Under the pieces are notes generated by a model. The model was not told the DNA's origin and ran no database searches. It worked only from the letters and a program-made list of their open reading frames with translations. A DNA stretch of 64,000 bases from Enoplolaimus lenunculus (Eukaryota; Nematoda; Enoplea; Enoplida; Thoracostomopsidae): NCBI GenBank assembly GCA_030248215.1, contig JASANG010000513.1, positions 1 through 64,000 on the forward strand, read 5' to 3'. The position numbers and the translations under genes are program-made. Each line of letters opens with the position of its first letter. The first letter of the stretch is position 1. Of the stretch, positions 11,000 to 21,560 are shown piece after piece.

Positions 11000-11800
11000 T
11001 CTTACACTTTAGCTTAGGCTTATAAAATAGCTTTAGGCCAAGACTTAGATTTCGATTTATGCTTAGATTTAAATAAGTGGACGAATATGCAAGTATCTTC
11101 CTAACACTAAGCTCAACGCATTAGCCTAAATGTAAAACGTTGGGGAAGTGTAAGCCAGTTTATGTTTTCGTTTAGCAAACAAATTGGGAGGGCTAAAGAC
11201 GCTGTCGAACACGTTCAATGGGCTCGTGCCTGCAAAGAGAAAAGTTACAACACTTGTAAGCGTGTTAGGCGACTATATTTAGCTTTTATCTTTATAAGCA
11301 TTGCGATTTCATAACCTTGGCGAAATGACAAAGTTAACTTCGTATCTTGCCTTGAATTTGCTGATGACATGAACTCTTAGTATATGGAAAATAGCCCCAT
11401 TCAAAACTACTGCTCTTTTGTAAGTTAAGCTTACTAGCGTATAAGAGACGGAATAAAATACGTCGATGTCAAACCGACAAATTTGCTGCTCGCTACGCGT
11501 GCTGTCCACGAACTAATATGAGCGTATGCTTTCTCGAAATGAAGTACTGGCTACGATGTCCACGACCACGAGAGAAAATGCACCATGTTGCTTGCAATTT
11601 GTCCTTGAACGACCGTCGGATTGAACGTACGTACAAACATATAGTTTTTATACCTTCTAAAATTTGAAATTTCATGTGTGGTGTTTTGAAATGATATAAA
11701 ATGCATCGCATTACTGTATCCAGATGTGTATCGATTCTTGATAGGGAACTAAAATTTTCAGGATCGGCATGATTTTACATTGTGTAAAGGTTGACTAAAT
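11000..11800. other. TTAGGC-like hexamer patch and a 50-codon frame
   Basis: 11000-11140 is a patch of degenerate AGGCTTA/TAAGCC hexamers. An ATG at 11162 opens 50 codons to 11314 (MFSFSKQIGRAKDAVEHVQW ... ending in a hydrophobic tail LYLAFIFISIAIS), like a tail-anchored protein. I recognise no family. Antisense frames at 11309-11711 are unassigned. Confidence 0.3.
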
Positions 11801-11810
11801 CTTTCCGAGG

Positions 11811-12207
11811 CAGGGTGCAACCGGAATTACAATTTACCGGAACCGGAATTTGAAAATTTTACCGGAACCGGAACCGGAACCGGAAAATGAAAAATGCATT
11901 TCACCAAAAATTTCATTTTAATCTTATTTTTTGCTCTATTATTTGTGAAATAACCTTAGTCGAACATAGGTATTTATTTTATTTGTTGTATTTTAGATTT
12001 TCATCATCGACTGAAGTGAAATCCACCATCAATGGCTTATATTCGGAGTACAAGTGGCTTTCAAAAGAGATTCTTAAAAATTAGCAAAGTTAAGAAGACG
12101 GCCAAATTATAATACCGGAATTTTTAAATCCGGTAAAAATTTACCGGAACCGGAACCGGAAGGTGAAAAAATGCCGGAACCGGAACCGGAATTCCGGTTG
12201 CACCCTG
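11811..12207. mobile_element. CCGGAA-type hAT-like MITE with perfect 8-bp TSD
   Basis: Runs from CAGGGTGCAACCGGAATTAC to GGTTGCACCCTG; TTCCGAGG occurs immediately on both sides (11803-11810 and 12208-12215). The ends are long runs of CCGGAA hexamers; the ~250-bp core is shared with 17903, 23214 and 25009. An ATG frame inside the core is a shadow of the repeat. The TIR opening CAGGG plus the 8-bp duplication place it with hAT transposons. Confidence 0.9.
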
Positions 12208-12219
12208 TTCCGAGGGGGT

Positions 12220-12600
12220 GTGAAAATTGTAGTAGTGACCTGAGCCTTTGGATGGTGTTGACTACGAACCAGTGCGTAACCACAGGGGGGAAGAGTGCGC
12301 TACAAAACAGGCCACAAAATTTTCAGTAGCACCAAAAAATTTTGTTAGGAAAATTTCTATTGTCCCATCTTGCATCGCAAAATTTCCAGCACGGCAGGGT
12401 CATTAGGGGTGATACATCCAGGCCCGTAGCCAGCTCACCTTAGTAGGGGGCTAAAAAATTTTCAGGAGGGGCATTCAGGGGTTTTAATGACTTACAAACA
12501 AGGATAAAAATTTTCTAGGGGAGGCCAAAATTTTTCCAGGGGGTTTCCCCTATACACTGAATCCGGTAGTCAGGAGTCGCGTGGCGGAAGGCCGCGTAAC
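12220..12600. repeat. MITE-derived block, 'CCCGTAGCCAGCTCACC' type
   Basis: Contains GGCCCGTAGCCAGCTCACC and runs such as GGGGGCTAAAAAATTTTCAG that recur in the reverse sense at about 37563-37655 (TTGGCTACGGGCCC) and 43275-43440. Boundaries are unclear; no coding sequence. Confidence 0.5.
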
Positions 12601-12747
12601 TCTTTGAGGTCAATTAAAAATGGTGAGTCAAATCTATTTACTGGTTGGACACCACGTGCGGTACGAATTTATGTTTTGCACTATTTCCAACAAAAGGTAA
12701 GGAAACGTAAGGGGATCGTGAAGCCAACAGCTGAAATTTGGGGTTGA
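12601..12747 (+). CDS. Open frame with weak mitochondrial-carrier-like motif
   Basis: The frame reads SLRSIKNGESNLFTGWTPRA, VRIYVLHYFQQK and stops at 12745 after a basic tail; a GTAAGG donor follows the QQK codons. The spacing x-LF-x-GW-x-PR-x2-R resembles the third helix-loop of mitochondrial carrier (SLC25) repeats, where an EG-x4-L(F/Y)-x-G(W/F)-x-PR-x2-R pattern is usual. Only this block is present, and no neighbouring exons with the P-x-D/E-x2-K/R signature are visible. The resemblance is short and may be chance. Confidence 0.2.
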   Translation, partial: SLRSIKNGESNLFTGWTPRAVRIYVLHYFQQKVRKRKGIVKPTAEIWG

Positions 12748-13316
12748 AAGAATTGAGTCCTCTTCTTCTGGGCGAGCACGTCACACATGGCGCATAATCG
12801 GATCAAAGAGCAGATTGGCGTAGAACTGGCCTGATAACACATTGGCCTACGACATAAACATCGCTATATGATAGGTGATGTGGTATTTATGCTGTTCTGT
12901 GTGTCTATTAAATGTTTGTTTATGTATCTACTACACACATTTACGTTATGTATCGTTATGTACGAATTCATTCTCAATTCGTCTGTCGAGTGTCATATTC
13001 TGGAAAGACAACATAGTGAAACACACTAAAAAATCACACTTACACACACAATAACGTATTATATGCCATAGAAGTGTTTTATTCTGTAAGCGTTCCAGTA
13101 TGTTGTTTACGTATGGTAAATGTATATTGTGTATATTTTGTTAGTGTTGTTTTACTGTGTCAATCGCGTTGCCAAAGGTTTAAGGTGTCATTCACCTGTT
13201 TTGATTTGATGTTTTCACTGTTTTAGGAATTTTTTGTACCTGGCAACTCAAAAACCCCTATTTAAAATCCTGGGCATTCCTTCCCTGTATATGGCCCTGT
13301 GGATATTTATTGTTCT

Positions 13317-13445
13317 ACACACAAAATAAATTGTCTCGTATTTAAGAAATATTGTCTGAAATTTAAGACAATGATGACTTGGTACCGACTTCAGACATAT
13401 ATGTCTTGAATTCAAGACTTATATTTCTTAAATTTTTCAGCTGTT
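13317..13445. repeat. 'GTCTTAAATT' palindrome-rich repeat (family H)
   Basis: A block starting CACACAAAATAAATTGTC and built of TTAAGACA/TGTCTTAA/TCAGAC motifs. It recurs at 34876-35790 (interrupted), 44066-44735 (interrupted), about 51040-51230 and 53015-53130. Ends near CACACAAAAT are inverted in longer copies, so it is probably a MITE. Confidence 0.6.
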
Positions 13446-13775
13446 GTGAAATAACTGATTTGACAATAGCTGATTTGGCGCACTGGCAGCGATTACGGTT
13501 TGGCGCCAAATTTAGTTATTTGACAATAACTCGTTAGCCACACGTCTGATTGGGGAACACTTAACAATATTAGCCTTAGCTCCGCAACCTGTATCAAATG
13601 GTATATAATTTGTGTAATTTTTCGACAAAAATTTTTTAGTCTAATGGAGGAATCTGGGACCTTAAAATTCGAATTTTTTTAAATTTAAGATTTGGCGTGG
13701 AATAATCGAACGATGTCATCAGAACATCAGAAACTCATGAGTGGAGCGAGCTAAACAAGTCATACTTGTATTTAG
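13444..13775 (+). repeat. 330-bp dispersed repeat, first copy
   Basis: Shares order and sequence with 27607-27967: GATTTGGCGC, GGTTTGGCGCCAAATTTAG, CAATAACTCGTTAGCC, CGTCTGATTG, CGACAAAAATTTT and GAGCGAGCT. Copies diverge by roughly one base in ten by eye. Neither has a coding frame. Its end abuts the element at 13787. Confidence 0.7.
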
Positions 13776-13786
13776 TAAGTATATAT

Positions 13787-15090
13787 CAGGGTGCGACCGG
13801 ATACCAAAAACTAACGGAGAGGGAGCCGGATAATCTAATATCCAGCCGGAGCCGGATAGTTAATTCGATTGTTTATTTAATCTCATATTTCTCAATAAGT
13901 TTACAGTTTGTATTCTGGTTTATTAAATCATATTACTGTTTGAATTACTGGTTGAGCGCACTAATTATGGGTTTTTTTCGTAAATTAATCGCCTGTCACT
14001 CAAAAATTGCCACAAACACATACATTTTTTAATTATATGATACCAAAAACTAACGGAGAGGGAGCCGGATAATCTAATATCCAGCCGGAGCCGGATAGTT
14101 AATTCGATTGTTTATTTAATCTCATATTTCTCAATAAGTTTACAGTTTGTATTCTGGTTTATTAAATCATATTACTGTTTGAATTACTGGTTGAGCGCAC
14201 TAATTATGGGTTTTTTTCGTAAATTAATCGCCTGTCACTCAAAAATTGCCACAAACACATACATTTTTTAATTATATATTTCCACAAATAATTGAAATTC
14301 AAGCAAAAACTAAAATAAAGAAAGTATCATTCAGATATCAGAACGTAACTCACAATTCTTCCTTCCGTGGCCCATATTAAGTGTTTTCGAGACAAAGCTT
14401 AACACGTTAACAATGAACCTATTCCATTATTCTGTTTATGTAACGTTGCGTTCAGTTGCAATATTTGTTTGGCCCGTCTTACTTTTACGGTCGGGCATCC
14501 AGTTTTTGTAAGATACTATAAAATAGAGGTGTATGTAGCTTAGCATTCAAGGCTATTGTTTCACTTAAGCTTAGTTGTGACTTATCTTCACGTTAACTGC
14601 AACGTAAAGCACAAAGTGGCCGGCATGCAACCAGAGGCCTAGCCAGAATTTTGGAATGGAAGCTACGTTCTGAGAAAAAATTTCGAATGGAAAGTTACAC
14701 TTGTTCTCAACTGAATTAATCGCCTTAAAGATTGAAGCAAATATAGAACTGGTTTCCACAGTGAGTGTAGTTGCAGTTACTTGAGTTCTAACTAATAGAT
14801 ATGCATGCAGATAATCGATAAAATTGATAACTTGGCAGCTCAGTTAATACGGCATATACCTTTTTAGACCTCCTATTCATGTCGTTTACCAACCTGCTAT
14901 CCAATATACGTACCTTATTCAAAACTTTAAAATGGTTTACATAACACAACTATGACACAATAAAGATATAAAAGTAAGTCAATCTAAGTCAATTAGTTTC
15001 ATTTTTTCAAATTTTTAAACAAATGTCCGGCAATAAATACCGGAGCCGGATGCCTTTTTTTGCCGGAGCCGGATATCCGGTCGCATCCTG
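13787..15090. mobile_element. 1.3-kb hAT-like non-autonomous element with internal 239-bp duplication
   Basis: Starts CAGGGTGCGACCGGATA and ends TATCCGGTCGCATCCTG. Flanks GTATATAT and GTATATAC agree at 7 of 8. Termini carry GCCGGA stutters like the smaller MITEs but with a different unit. Bases 13801-14039 are repeated directly at 14040-14277 with no difference that I can see. No transposase frame is visible. A truncated relative lies at about 19690-19871. Confidence 0.8.
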
Positions 15091-15098
15091 GTATATAC

Positions 15099-16552
15099 CA
15101 GTCGTAGTGGGACTACATTTATTGAGCGAAGCTCGAACACACGTAAGCAATTAAGGTAATACGCAAATTAGTTATTAGCTAACTATTCATTTATCGGTTT
15201 TGGAGGTTTGTAAGCAATTTCCTCAGATTCCTCGCACGCAAAAACCTTTCAGCCACCCTAATAATTATTGGAATAATTCAAAAAGTCCTAATTTTGTCTC
15301 GTCAATTAAGCAAACATGCAAATTATCTATTAGCTAACTATTCGATAATCGCCTTGAAAGGTTTGTAGACAATTTATTCAGATTCCTCGCACCCGAAAAC
15401 CCTTTAGTGCTGAAATTATATTGCTTTTAACCTTAATAATTATTGAAATAATTTAAAAAGTCCTAATTTTGCCCGGTCAATTAAGCTAATATGCAAATTA
15501 GCTATTAGCTAACTATTCAATTATCGGTTTTGCAGGTTTGTAAACATTTTATTCAGATTCCTCGCACCCAAAAACTTTCAGTAAACCCTAATACTTATTG
15601 AAATAATTTAAAAAGTCCTAGTTTTGTGTTGTCAATTAAGCTAATATGCAAGTTAGCTATTAGCTAACTATTCAATTATCGGTTTTGGAGGTTTGTAAAC
15701 AATTTATTCAAATTCCTCGCACCTAAAAACCCTTAGTGCTGAAATTATATTGCTTTTAACCTTAATAATTATTGAAATAATTTAAAAAGTCCTAATTTTG
15801 TCTTGTCAATTAAGCTAATATGCAAATTAGCTATTAGCTTATTCAATTATCGGTTTTGGAGGTTTGTAAACATTTTATTCAGATTCCTCGCACCCAAAAA
15901 CCTTCAGTAAACCGTAATAATTATTGAAATAATTTAAAAAGTCCTAGTTTTGTCTTGTCAATTAAGCTAATGTGCAAATTAGCTATTAGCTAACTATTCG
16001 ATTATCGGTTTTGGATGTTTGTAAACTATTTATTTAAATTCCTCGCACCTAAAAACCTTTTAGGGCTGAAATTATATTGCTTTTAACCTTAATAATTAGT
16101 GAAATATTGTAAAAAGTCGTAATTTAGGCTTATAAACTATGCTAATATGCAAATTATCTATTAGCTAACTGCTCAATTATTGATTTTGGAGGTATATAAA
16201 CAGTCTACGCAGATTCCTCGCACCCAAAAACCCTTTAATGCTAAAATTACATTGCTTCTAACTAACTGTAATAATTAGTGAAATATTGTGGAAAGTCCTA
16301 TTTTAGGCTTAATTAATTATGCAAATTAGCCTGTAGCTAATAAACGGCTTAAAATTTTAATACCCCAATGCGAGGTTAACACCCCAGGATAATTGGCTTT
16401 CAAACAAAAAAAAGTTTATCAAAATCGGTGCAGCCGTTCCTGAGATTCTTTTCGGACGGACAGACGGACATCCACCTTTCGACCCCCAAGTACAAAACAT
16501 AAAACGCTTCGCGAAACTCCGAGCTTTGCTCGGAATTTCGCTTCGCTCAATT
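15099..16552. mobile_element. Element carrying a satellite core of alternating 155/173-bp units
   Basis: Begins CAGTCGTAGTGGGACTACA ... GAGCGAAGCTCG and ends with the block GGACGGACAGACGGACA ... GCTTCGCTCAATT. The core (about 15150-16345) has eight units marked by GCAAATTAGCTATTAGCTAA at about 15163, 15318, 15491, 15648, 15821, 15975, 16148 and 16321. Unit spacing is 155, 173, 157, 173, 154, 173, 173: long units carry an extra TGCTGAAATTATATTGCTTTTA block. A short inverted relative at 19872-20339 has the same ends. The left end abuts the TSD of the previous element. No coding sequence. Confidence 0.75.
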
Positions 16553-16635
16553 AAATCCCAACATTTCTCTCCCGCTTCGTTCGCGAATTCTTCAAAGTTT
16601 TGTTTAAGTTTGAGCATTCAGCGCTCTGTCGTCGA

Positions 16636-16977
16636 CAATGGCGGATCCATGGGGGGACCACCCCGGCTGTGCCCCCCCCCAACAGCATCTCGACAAAAAT
16701 TATATAGAGTGTCAATTCTCTGTTTTATACACAATAGTATAAGCAGCTGCCTTTAAATTTGTGCCTGTATGGAACCATATCCGAACTTATGTTGCCACCC
16801 TGTTGTTTAGATCTAAATTGCGTTAATGCTTTAGTTTTATTTGTGATTCATCTCAATGGAACAAATCTAAAGAAGTCAATTTTATGGCAATAGTTCGTGG
16901 TTTGTGTGTGTGTCAAAAATAAGTTTATTACCTGTGGGATTTTAGCCCCCCATTTTGAGATCCTGGATCCGCCACTG
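16636..16977. mobile_element. hAT-like MITE, 'CAGTGGCGGATCCA' ends, perfect 8-bp TSD
   Basis: Left end CAATGGCGGATCCATGG, right end CCTGGATCCGCCACTG; GTCGTCGA stands on both sides (16628-16635, 16978-16985). A shorter copy is at 53969-54140. This copy has about 170 extra bases in the middle. Frames crossing it are shadows. Confidence 0.9.
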
Positions 16978-17340
16978 GTCGTCGAGGAATCTAACTTTGA
17001 TGTCTACCTTTGAACAGTGCCGTAGGCAAAATTTTTCGAAAATTGATCAGTAAAAACAGCGCGTGCGAAGCGAGCGAGAAGCCATACGTAATTTTTCTAT
17101 CTAATGTAAATTATGACGCAAGTACTGATTCCGATTGGGGAAGGCCGCGGCCCCCCACCCTCTCGGTACGCCCCTGCTTCTGCACGGTCACTGTGTTCCA
17201 CTGCGTTGTTTTTGTATTCACTACATTATGTTATATAGTTAATGTTGATTCACAATGTTCGTGTGGTAACTTGGTGAGCTGTTTTTTCTTGTATGTTTAT
17301 ATTATTTTGCTACATACACAAAATCTGGTATGTGTTGTAG

Positions 17341-17560
17341 CAGCTGGCTTTTCAAAATTTAGCCCGTATTGCTCAAGAGCAGCTTAATGTTACTTTGCTG
17401 TGCTAGGTACTGTTCGTTTTTTAAACTTACGTTGTTCGGGACTAATTCTTTGCGCGGATCGACTGGTCCAGGCCGAGTTTCTAAGCCAATATTCTGAAAC
17501 GTGTGTGTTGCACCTATCATCAGTTGGGGACTGGTTTTTTTGTTTTCGAACCGCTGAATT
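17341..17560 (-). CDS. Possible two-exon gene fragment, unrecognised
   Basis: On the minus strand an open frame preceded by a CAATTCAG acceptor runs to a GTAAGTTT donor at 17430. It includes FQNIGLETRPGPVDPRKELV just before the donor. A frame-compatible continuation (17343 downward, after a GCCAG site) would add LLQHIPDFVYVAK and stop. The splice sites are good, but nothing matches a family I know, and both strands are rich in open frames here. Candidate only. Confidence 0.25.
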
Positions 17561-17902
17561 GCGAGTTTCTCAATTCAGCATGCATATTTTTCGTATTTGA
17601 CGTCTTATTTTTGTGCCAATCTGGAGTTTCACAACAGGAGTTTGTCAGTATGAAAAGCTATCGGCTAGTTGGTGATGGATGCTACACACATTTGAGAATA
17701 TGGCCCTTTTTTACAGTGGGCAAAGGACTTTACATTTCAAAAAATTGTTTTTCAATGTTGGCGACATCTTGACAAACAAGGCATATTAAGGTATCCAGTC
17801 AGAATGTTATAGACGGTCAAGGATGACATTAAGAGAAATTAGGGCATGTAAGCATGTGGAAAATGCTGTCTTGGTGCATAGCAATGCAGTGCATATTGTG
17901 TT

Positions 17903-18301
17903 CAGGGTGCAACCGGAATTCCGGTTCCGGTTCAGGCATTTTTTTCACCTTCCGGTTCCGGTTCCGGAAAATTTTTACCGGATTAAAAAATTCCGGTGTT
18001 ATAATTTGGCCGTTTTCTTAACTTTGCTAATTTTTAAGAATCTCTTTTGAAAGCCACTTGTACTCCGAGTATAAGCCGTTGATGGTGGATTTCACTTCAG
18101 TCGATGATAAAAATCTAAAATACAACAAATAAAATAAATACCTATGTTCGACTAAGGTTATTTCACAAATAATAGAGCAAAAAATAAGATTAAAATGAAA
18201 TTTTTTGGTGAAATGCATTTTTCACTTTCCGGTTTCGGTTCCGGTTCCGGTAAAATTTTCAAATTCCGGTTCCGGTAAATTGTAACTCCGGTTGCACCCT
18301 G
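17903..18301. mobile_element. CCGGAA-type hAT-like MITE
   Basis: Full-length, from CAGGGTGCAACCGGAATTCC to CTCCGGTTGCACCCTG, core nearly identical to 25009 and, reversed, to 11811. Flanking octamers (ATTGTGTT, GCCGCCGC) do not match, so the duplication has decayed or one flank has been replaced. Confidence 0.85.
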
Positions 18302-18329
18302 GCCGCCGCATGTCTCCAAATAAATAAAT

Positions 18330-18610
18330 TTTAGATGTGAAGCGCGGTGACGCCCGTTTCATAAAACATATTGTTTGACATGACACGTGACGCCACACGA
18401 CGATGTACGGTAGCGCGCGGTAAAGTATAGCACAACGTTAAGATATGTGCTACATTGTGCGAGCGTTGCCTGATCCAGCGACGTGCCATGTTAAACGTCC
18501 TTATGATTACGACGCGCATGCCACTTCACATCGCTTTGAAGAATTACTGCATGCGATGGTGTGCGTCATAAAAGGCGGGGCGTAGTAAAGTATAGCGCAA
18601 CCCTTAAAGT
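18330..18610. repeat. Repeat with 'AAGTATAGC(A/G)CAAC' motif
   Basis: GGTAAAGTATAGCACAACG (about 18419) and GTAAAGTATAGCGCAACCCTT (about 18587) match AAGGGTTGTGCTATACTT at about 36052 in reverse. GC-rich stretches with CACGTGACGCCACACGACG lie between. Probably MITE-derived; boundaries unclear. Confidence 0.45.
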
Positions 18611-18884
18611 AATGTTTGTGGTACTTTGACGCGCTGATCGTTTAATTACGCCCTTTGCTTTGCGAATGCAGCTTGAAGGGCCGAGCGCGAGCTAACCGAG
18701 CCAGGTCGATTTGTTGGTAACCGGACAGAAGGCCGCCAAACTAAAGGACGTCTGGTCAAATGAACGTCTGGAAAAAATACCGCTTGTATAAAAGGCCGCC
18801 TGGGAAAATTGAATTAAATCATTGGCTTTCAAACAACGACACGCTGCTAAGTGGAGGTTGAGAGATTTGAATAAGTAATATCAG

Positions 18885-19545
18885 GTCTCGAAGCCTCGAT
18901 ATCGGTTTTTTAGTCTCGATCTCGGTTCTTTAGCCTCGGTGGTATGGAACCGAGACCAGAAGTGGAGGATCTGGACGCCATTTTGTCCAGACGGCCTTTT
19001 GTCTAGACGGTATTTGTCCGACCGTTCTTTAGTCCAGGTGGCCTTTTGTCCAGACGAACTTTTGTGCGGACGACCTTCTGTCCAGGCGGCCTTTTGTCCA
19101 GGCTTGTTTTTGTCCGACGGCCTTCTGTCCTGGAACCCAATTTGTCTTCTGCGCCAGCCTCAAATAGATTGATGAGAAACATAAATCAAAAATATATTTC
19201 TTCATTCAAAATGTTAATTTTTGAAACATTCGTCACGTGTGCTTTGACACGCAGGCCGTCAGGTCGCGCGAGGATTCAACAAATGCTGGCAGTCTTGTAA
19301 AAAGCAGAAGTTAATATTGTTAAGGGTAGTAGTGCCTGATGAAAGAATTTCGCTATGAATCTATGAATTTTCATAGTTATACAATATTAATGATTAGCAG
19401 ATATTCTGGCCACACACTAAAAATTACAAAAACAGCATTAGAAATATATTATGAAAATTCTGTTTTCTTCGGTGATGACCAAAAGTTGACCGAGACCGAA
19501 ACAATTCATGGCCGGCTTCCACCCATCCCTGGCTCGGATTAAGGC
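18885..19545. repeat. 'CTCGGTCTCGG' repeat (family F) interrupted by a GTCC minisatellite
   Basis: Ends are runs of CTCGGTCTCGGT / ACCGAGACCGA. It is collinear with 36345-36712, which lacks the inner block, so the sequence from about 18968 to 19265 looks inserted. Further family members are at about 21655-22010 and 23591-23975 (ending GACAATCCATCCCTG). Confidence 0.6.
18961..19150 (+). repeat. Minisatellite of ~20-bp GGCCTTTTGTCC units
   Basis: About nine imperfect units of the form (A)GACGGCCTTTTGTCC. Each unit nearly reads as its own reverse complement around GGCC...GTCC. It yields spurious Arg/Pro-rich open frames on both strands. A second array is at 21350-21560, and single inverted units occur near 18725-18800. 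Confidence 0.8.
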
Positions 19546-19871
19546 TATTATTTACGCTGAAGCTTAGGCTTAGCCTTAGGAATAATAGAAATATGCTGAG
19601 ACATATTCTGTCACGCCCCTAGAATAACACTCGTCATCTCTATCTGGTTTTCCAGCATTATTTATTGTAACCAAATAAAGATTGTGAACGTAGGTCACCA
19701 GCAAACATTTACATTACATGTGTGACAAAAATATGTAAAAATCAAGTCAAAATTGATAGTACTTAATACTAATTATGGTATAAATTTTTTGAAGTTTTTT
19801 AAAAGTCATATCTGGCAAGTTAAAATACCGGAGCCGGAGCTGGATGTCGATTTTTTGCAGGAGCCGGATAC

Positions 19872-20339
19872 GGAGTTTCGCGAACCGTTTTATATTTTGT
19901 GCTGGGGGTTGAAAGGTGGATGCCAGTCTGTCCGTCCGTCGGTCCGAAAAGAATCCCAGGAACCGCTGAACCGATTTGATAAACTTTTTTGTTAAAAAGC
20001 TTTTTATCCTGGGGTGTTACCTTGCATTAGGATTTTAAAACTTTAAGCCGCTTATTAGGTTCAGGCTAATTTGCATAATTCGTTAAACCTAAATTAGTAC
20101 TTTTTACTGTATTTCACTAATTATTAGAGTCACAAGCTATCTAATTTCAGCACCAAAGGTTTCGGGGTACGAAAAATCAGAATAAAATGTTTATAAACAT
20201 CCAAAAACGATAATTGAATAGTTAGGTAATAGTTAATTTGTATATTAGCTTAATTAGTTAAGCCTAAATTAAGATTTTTTAAATTACTCCACAGGTATGT
20301 CCGAGCTTCGCTCAATGCATGTAGTTCTACTACGACTGG
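19872..20339. mobile_element. Short inverted relative of the satellite-bearing element
   Basis: Reverse orientation to 15099-16552: GGAGTTTCGCGAACC, then GTCTGTCCGTCCGTCGG, then about one to two satellite-type units, ending GCATGTAGTTCTACTACGACTGG. It follows directly after a truncated GCCGGA-type end (about 19826-19871), the same neighbour arrangement as at 15090/15099. Confidence 0.7.
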
Positions 20340-20589
20340 CTTATACAATACAGAGAAATGCATTAGGTATATGTATATCGTATTTTAGCAGACAGTACAA
20401 CTATAAAGCATATCCTGTTATAATATAATACATTCATCGTGAAGTGAATGTTATTTTTTTACTTTTATTAACGCTAGCACAGAAATAATTTTAGTATACA
20501 AGGCTTACGTAGGTGATGACTAAATCTGGTTTCATTTTAAGTTCATGATGTTTTGCCAAATTTGTATTCTCAGGGATGGGAACGTCAGA

Positions 20590-21105
20590 GGGCGGAGCTT
20601 AGCGCTGTATGACGGCTGCCGGAATTCCGCTGGTTCGGTAGGTAAAATCACAAGCGTAAGTTTGGCTGGAAAACTGGAAAAGTGGAGTATTGAAAAGTCT
20701 ACATAATCTTTGGTGCGGTAGGGAAAATCTGATGGATGAAAGTTTGTTTGGAAAACGTAAAAAGTGGAAAAGTTAAGCTCCGATTTTCCAAAATTCCTCT
20801 AGACAATTTCCCTATAGTATTTAGATTGTTGCAGTCGTTGTGATCTTAACGAAATGTTATCAAAAACGCATATGCATCTCAAACCGAAAACTAGTATGAC
20901 ATAGGGGTTTGAATTTTCCATTTTTCCCGTTTCCGAACCTCGAATACACCTCTAACTTTCCCTTTCTGAACCAGGGAATAATATTTCCGTTTGAATTTTG
21001 AATTTTCTAGTTTTGCCAGCCAAACTTATGCTTAGTTGTGATTTTTCCTATCAATTTTGAAGAGTTGCTACCCGTCATATTGGAGCGGTTGCGGTGCACT
21101 CCTGG
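20590..21105. mobile_element. TIR element with AAGTTTGGCTGG arms
   Basis: GGTAAAATCACAAGCGTAAG followed by TTTGGCTGGAAAACTGG at about 20640 is answered by its reverse complement at about 21003-21055; TATGACGG near 20615 pairs with CCGTCAT near 21080. The interior is AT-rich and non-coding. I could not fix a target duplication. Confidence 0.55.
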
Positions 21106-21349
21106 TCATAAGTTTCCTTCCTTGGAAAATGAGAAGGTCCTGTGCTATATATTGACCGATTGTGGTTACAACAATATAAAACAAAAAAACCAAAACAAAT
21201 GCTCGCTGTGAGTTTGCAGGATTTTTATTGCTTATTGCCTCCATTAGCGAGTCCTTGTTTGAGAGTCCATGGCTTACTTCAATGGCTAATCAGTAATCAC
21301 TATTGCTAATTTTTGACATACAAAACGGATTAACGCAAAACTAGTCTTT

Positions 21350-21560
21350 TTTACTCAGGCGGCCTTTTTTCCACGCGGTCTTTTGTACGAGCGGTCTTTT
21401 TTGACGGTACGGCCTTCTGCCCAAACGGCCTTCTGTCCAGACGGCCTTGTGTACAGGCGGCCTTCTGTCCGGACGCATTTTGTCCGGACGGCGTTTTGTC
21501 CGTTTTATCTGTTTGGCGACCACTTGTCCGGCCCGGCGGCCCTCTGTCCAGCCGCCGTAT
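21350..21560 (+). repeat. Second GGCCTTTTGTCC minisatellite
   Basis: About ten imperfect ~20-bp units (GGCCTTCTGTCCAGAC, GCATTTTGTCCGGAC and similar), same unit as at 18961. Short frames on both strands here are artefacts of the unit. Confidence 0.8.

Noticed and set aside
15150-16345. CRISPR-like regular spacing of a repeated ~20-bp block
   Set aside because: Whole ~155/173-bp units are repeated, not short repeats with unique spacers, and the sequence is a eukaryotic satellite inside a mobile element.
17010-17387. 125-codon + frame
   Set aside because: Its first third lies in a MITE-like block (GCCGTAGGCAAAATTTTT ... GGTACGCCCCTGC) and the rest is T-rich and low in complexity. No splice or family support.
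18939-19300. Two Arg/Pro-rich + frames
   Set aside because: Products of the GGCCTTTTGTCC minisatellite.
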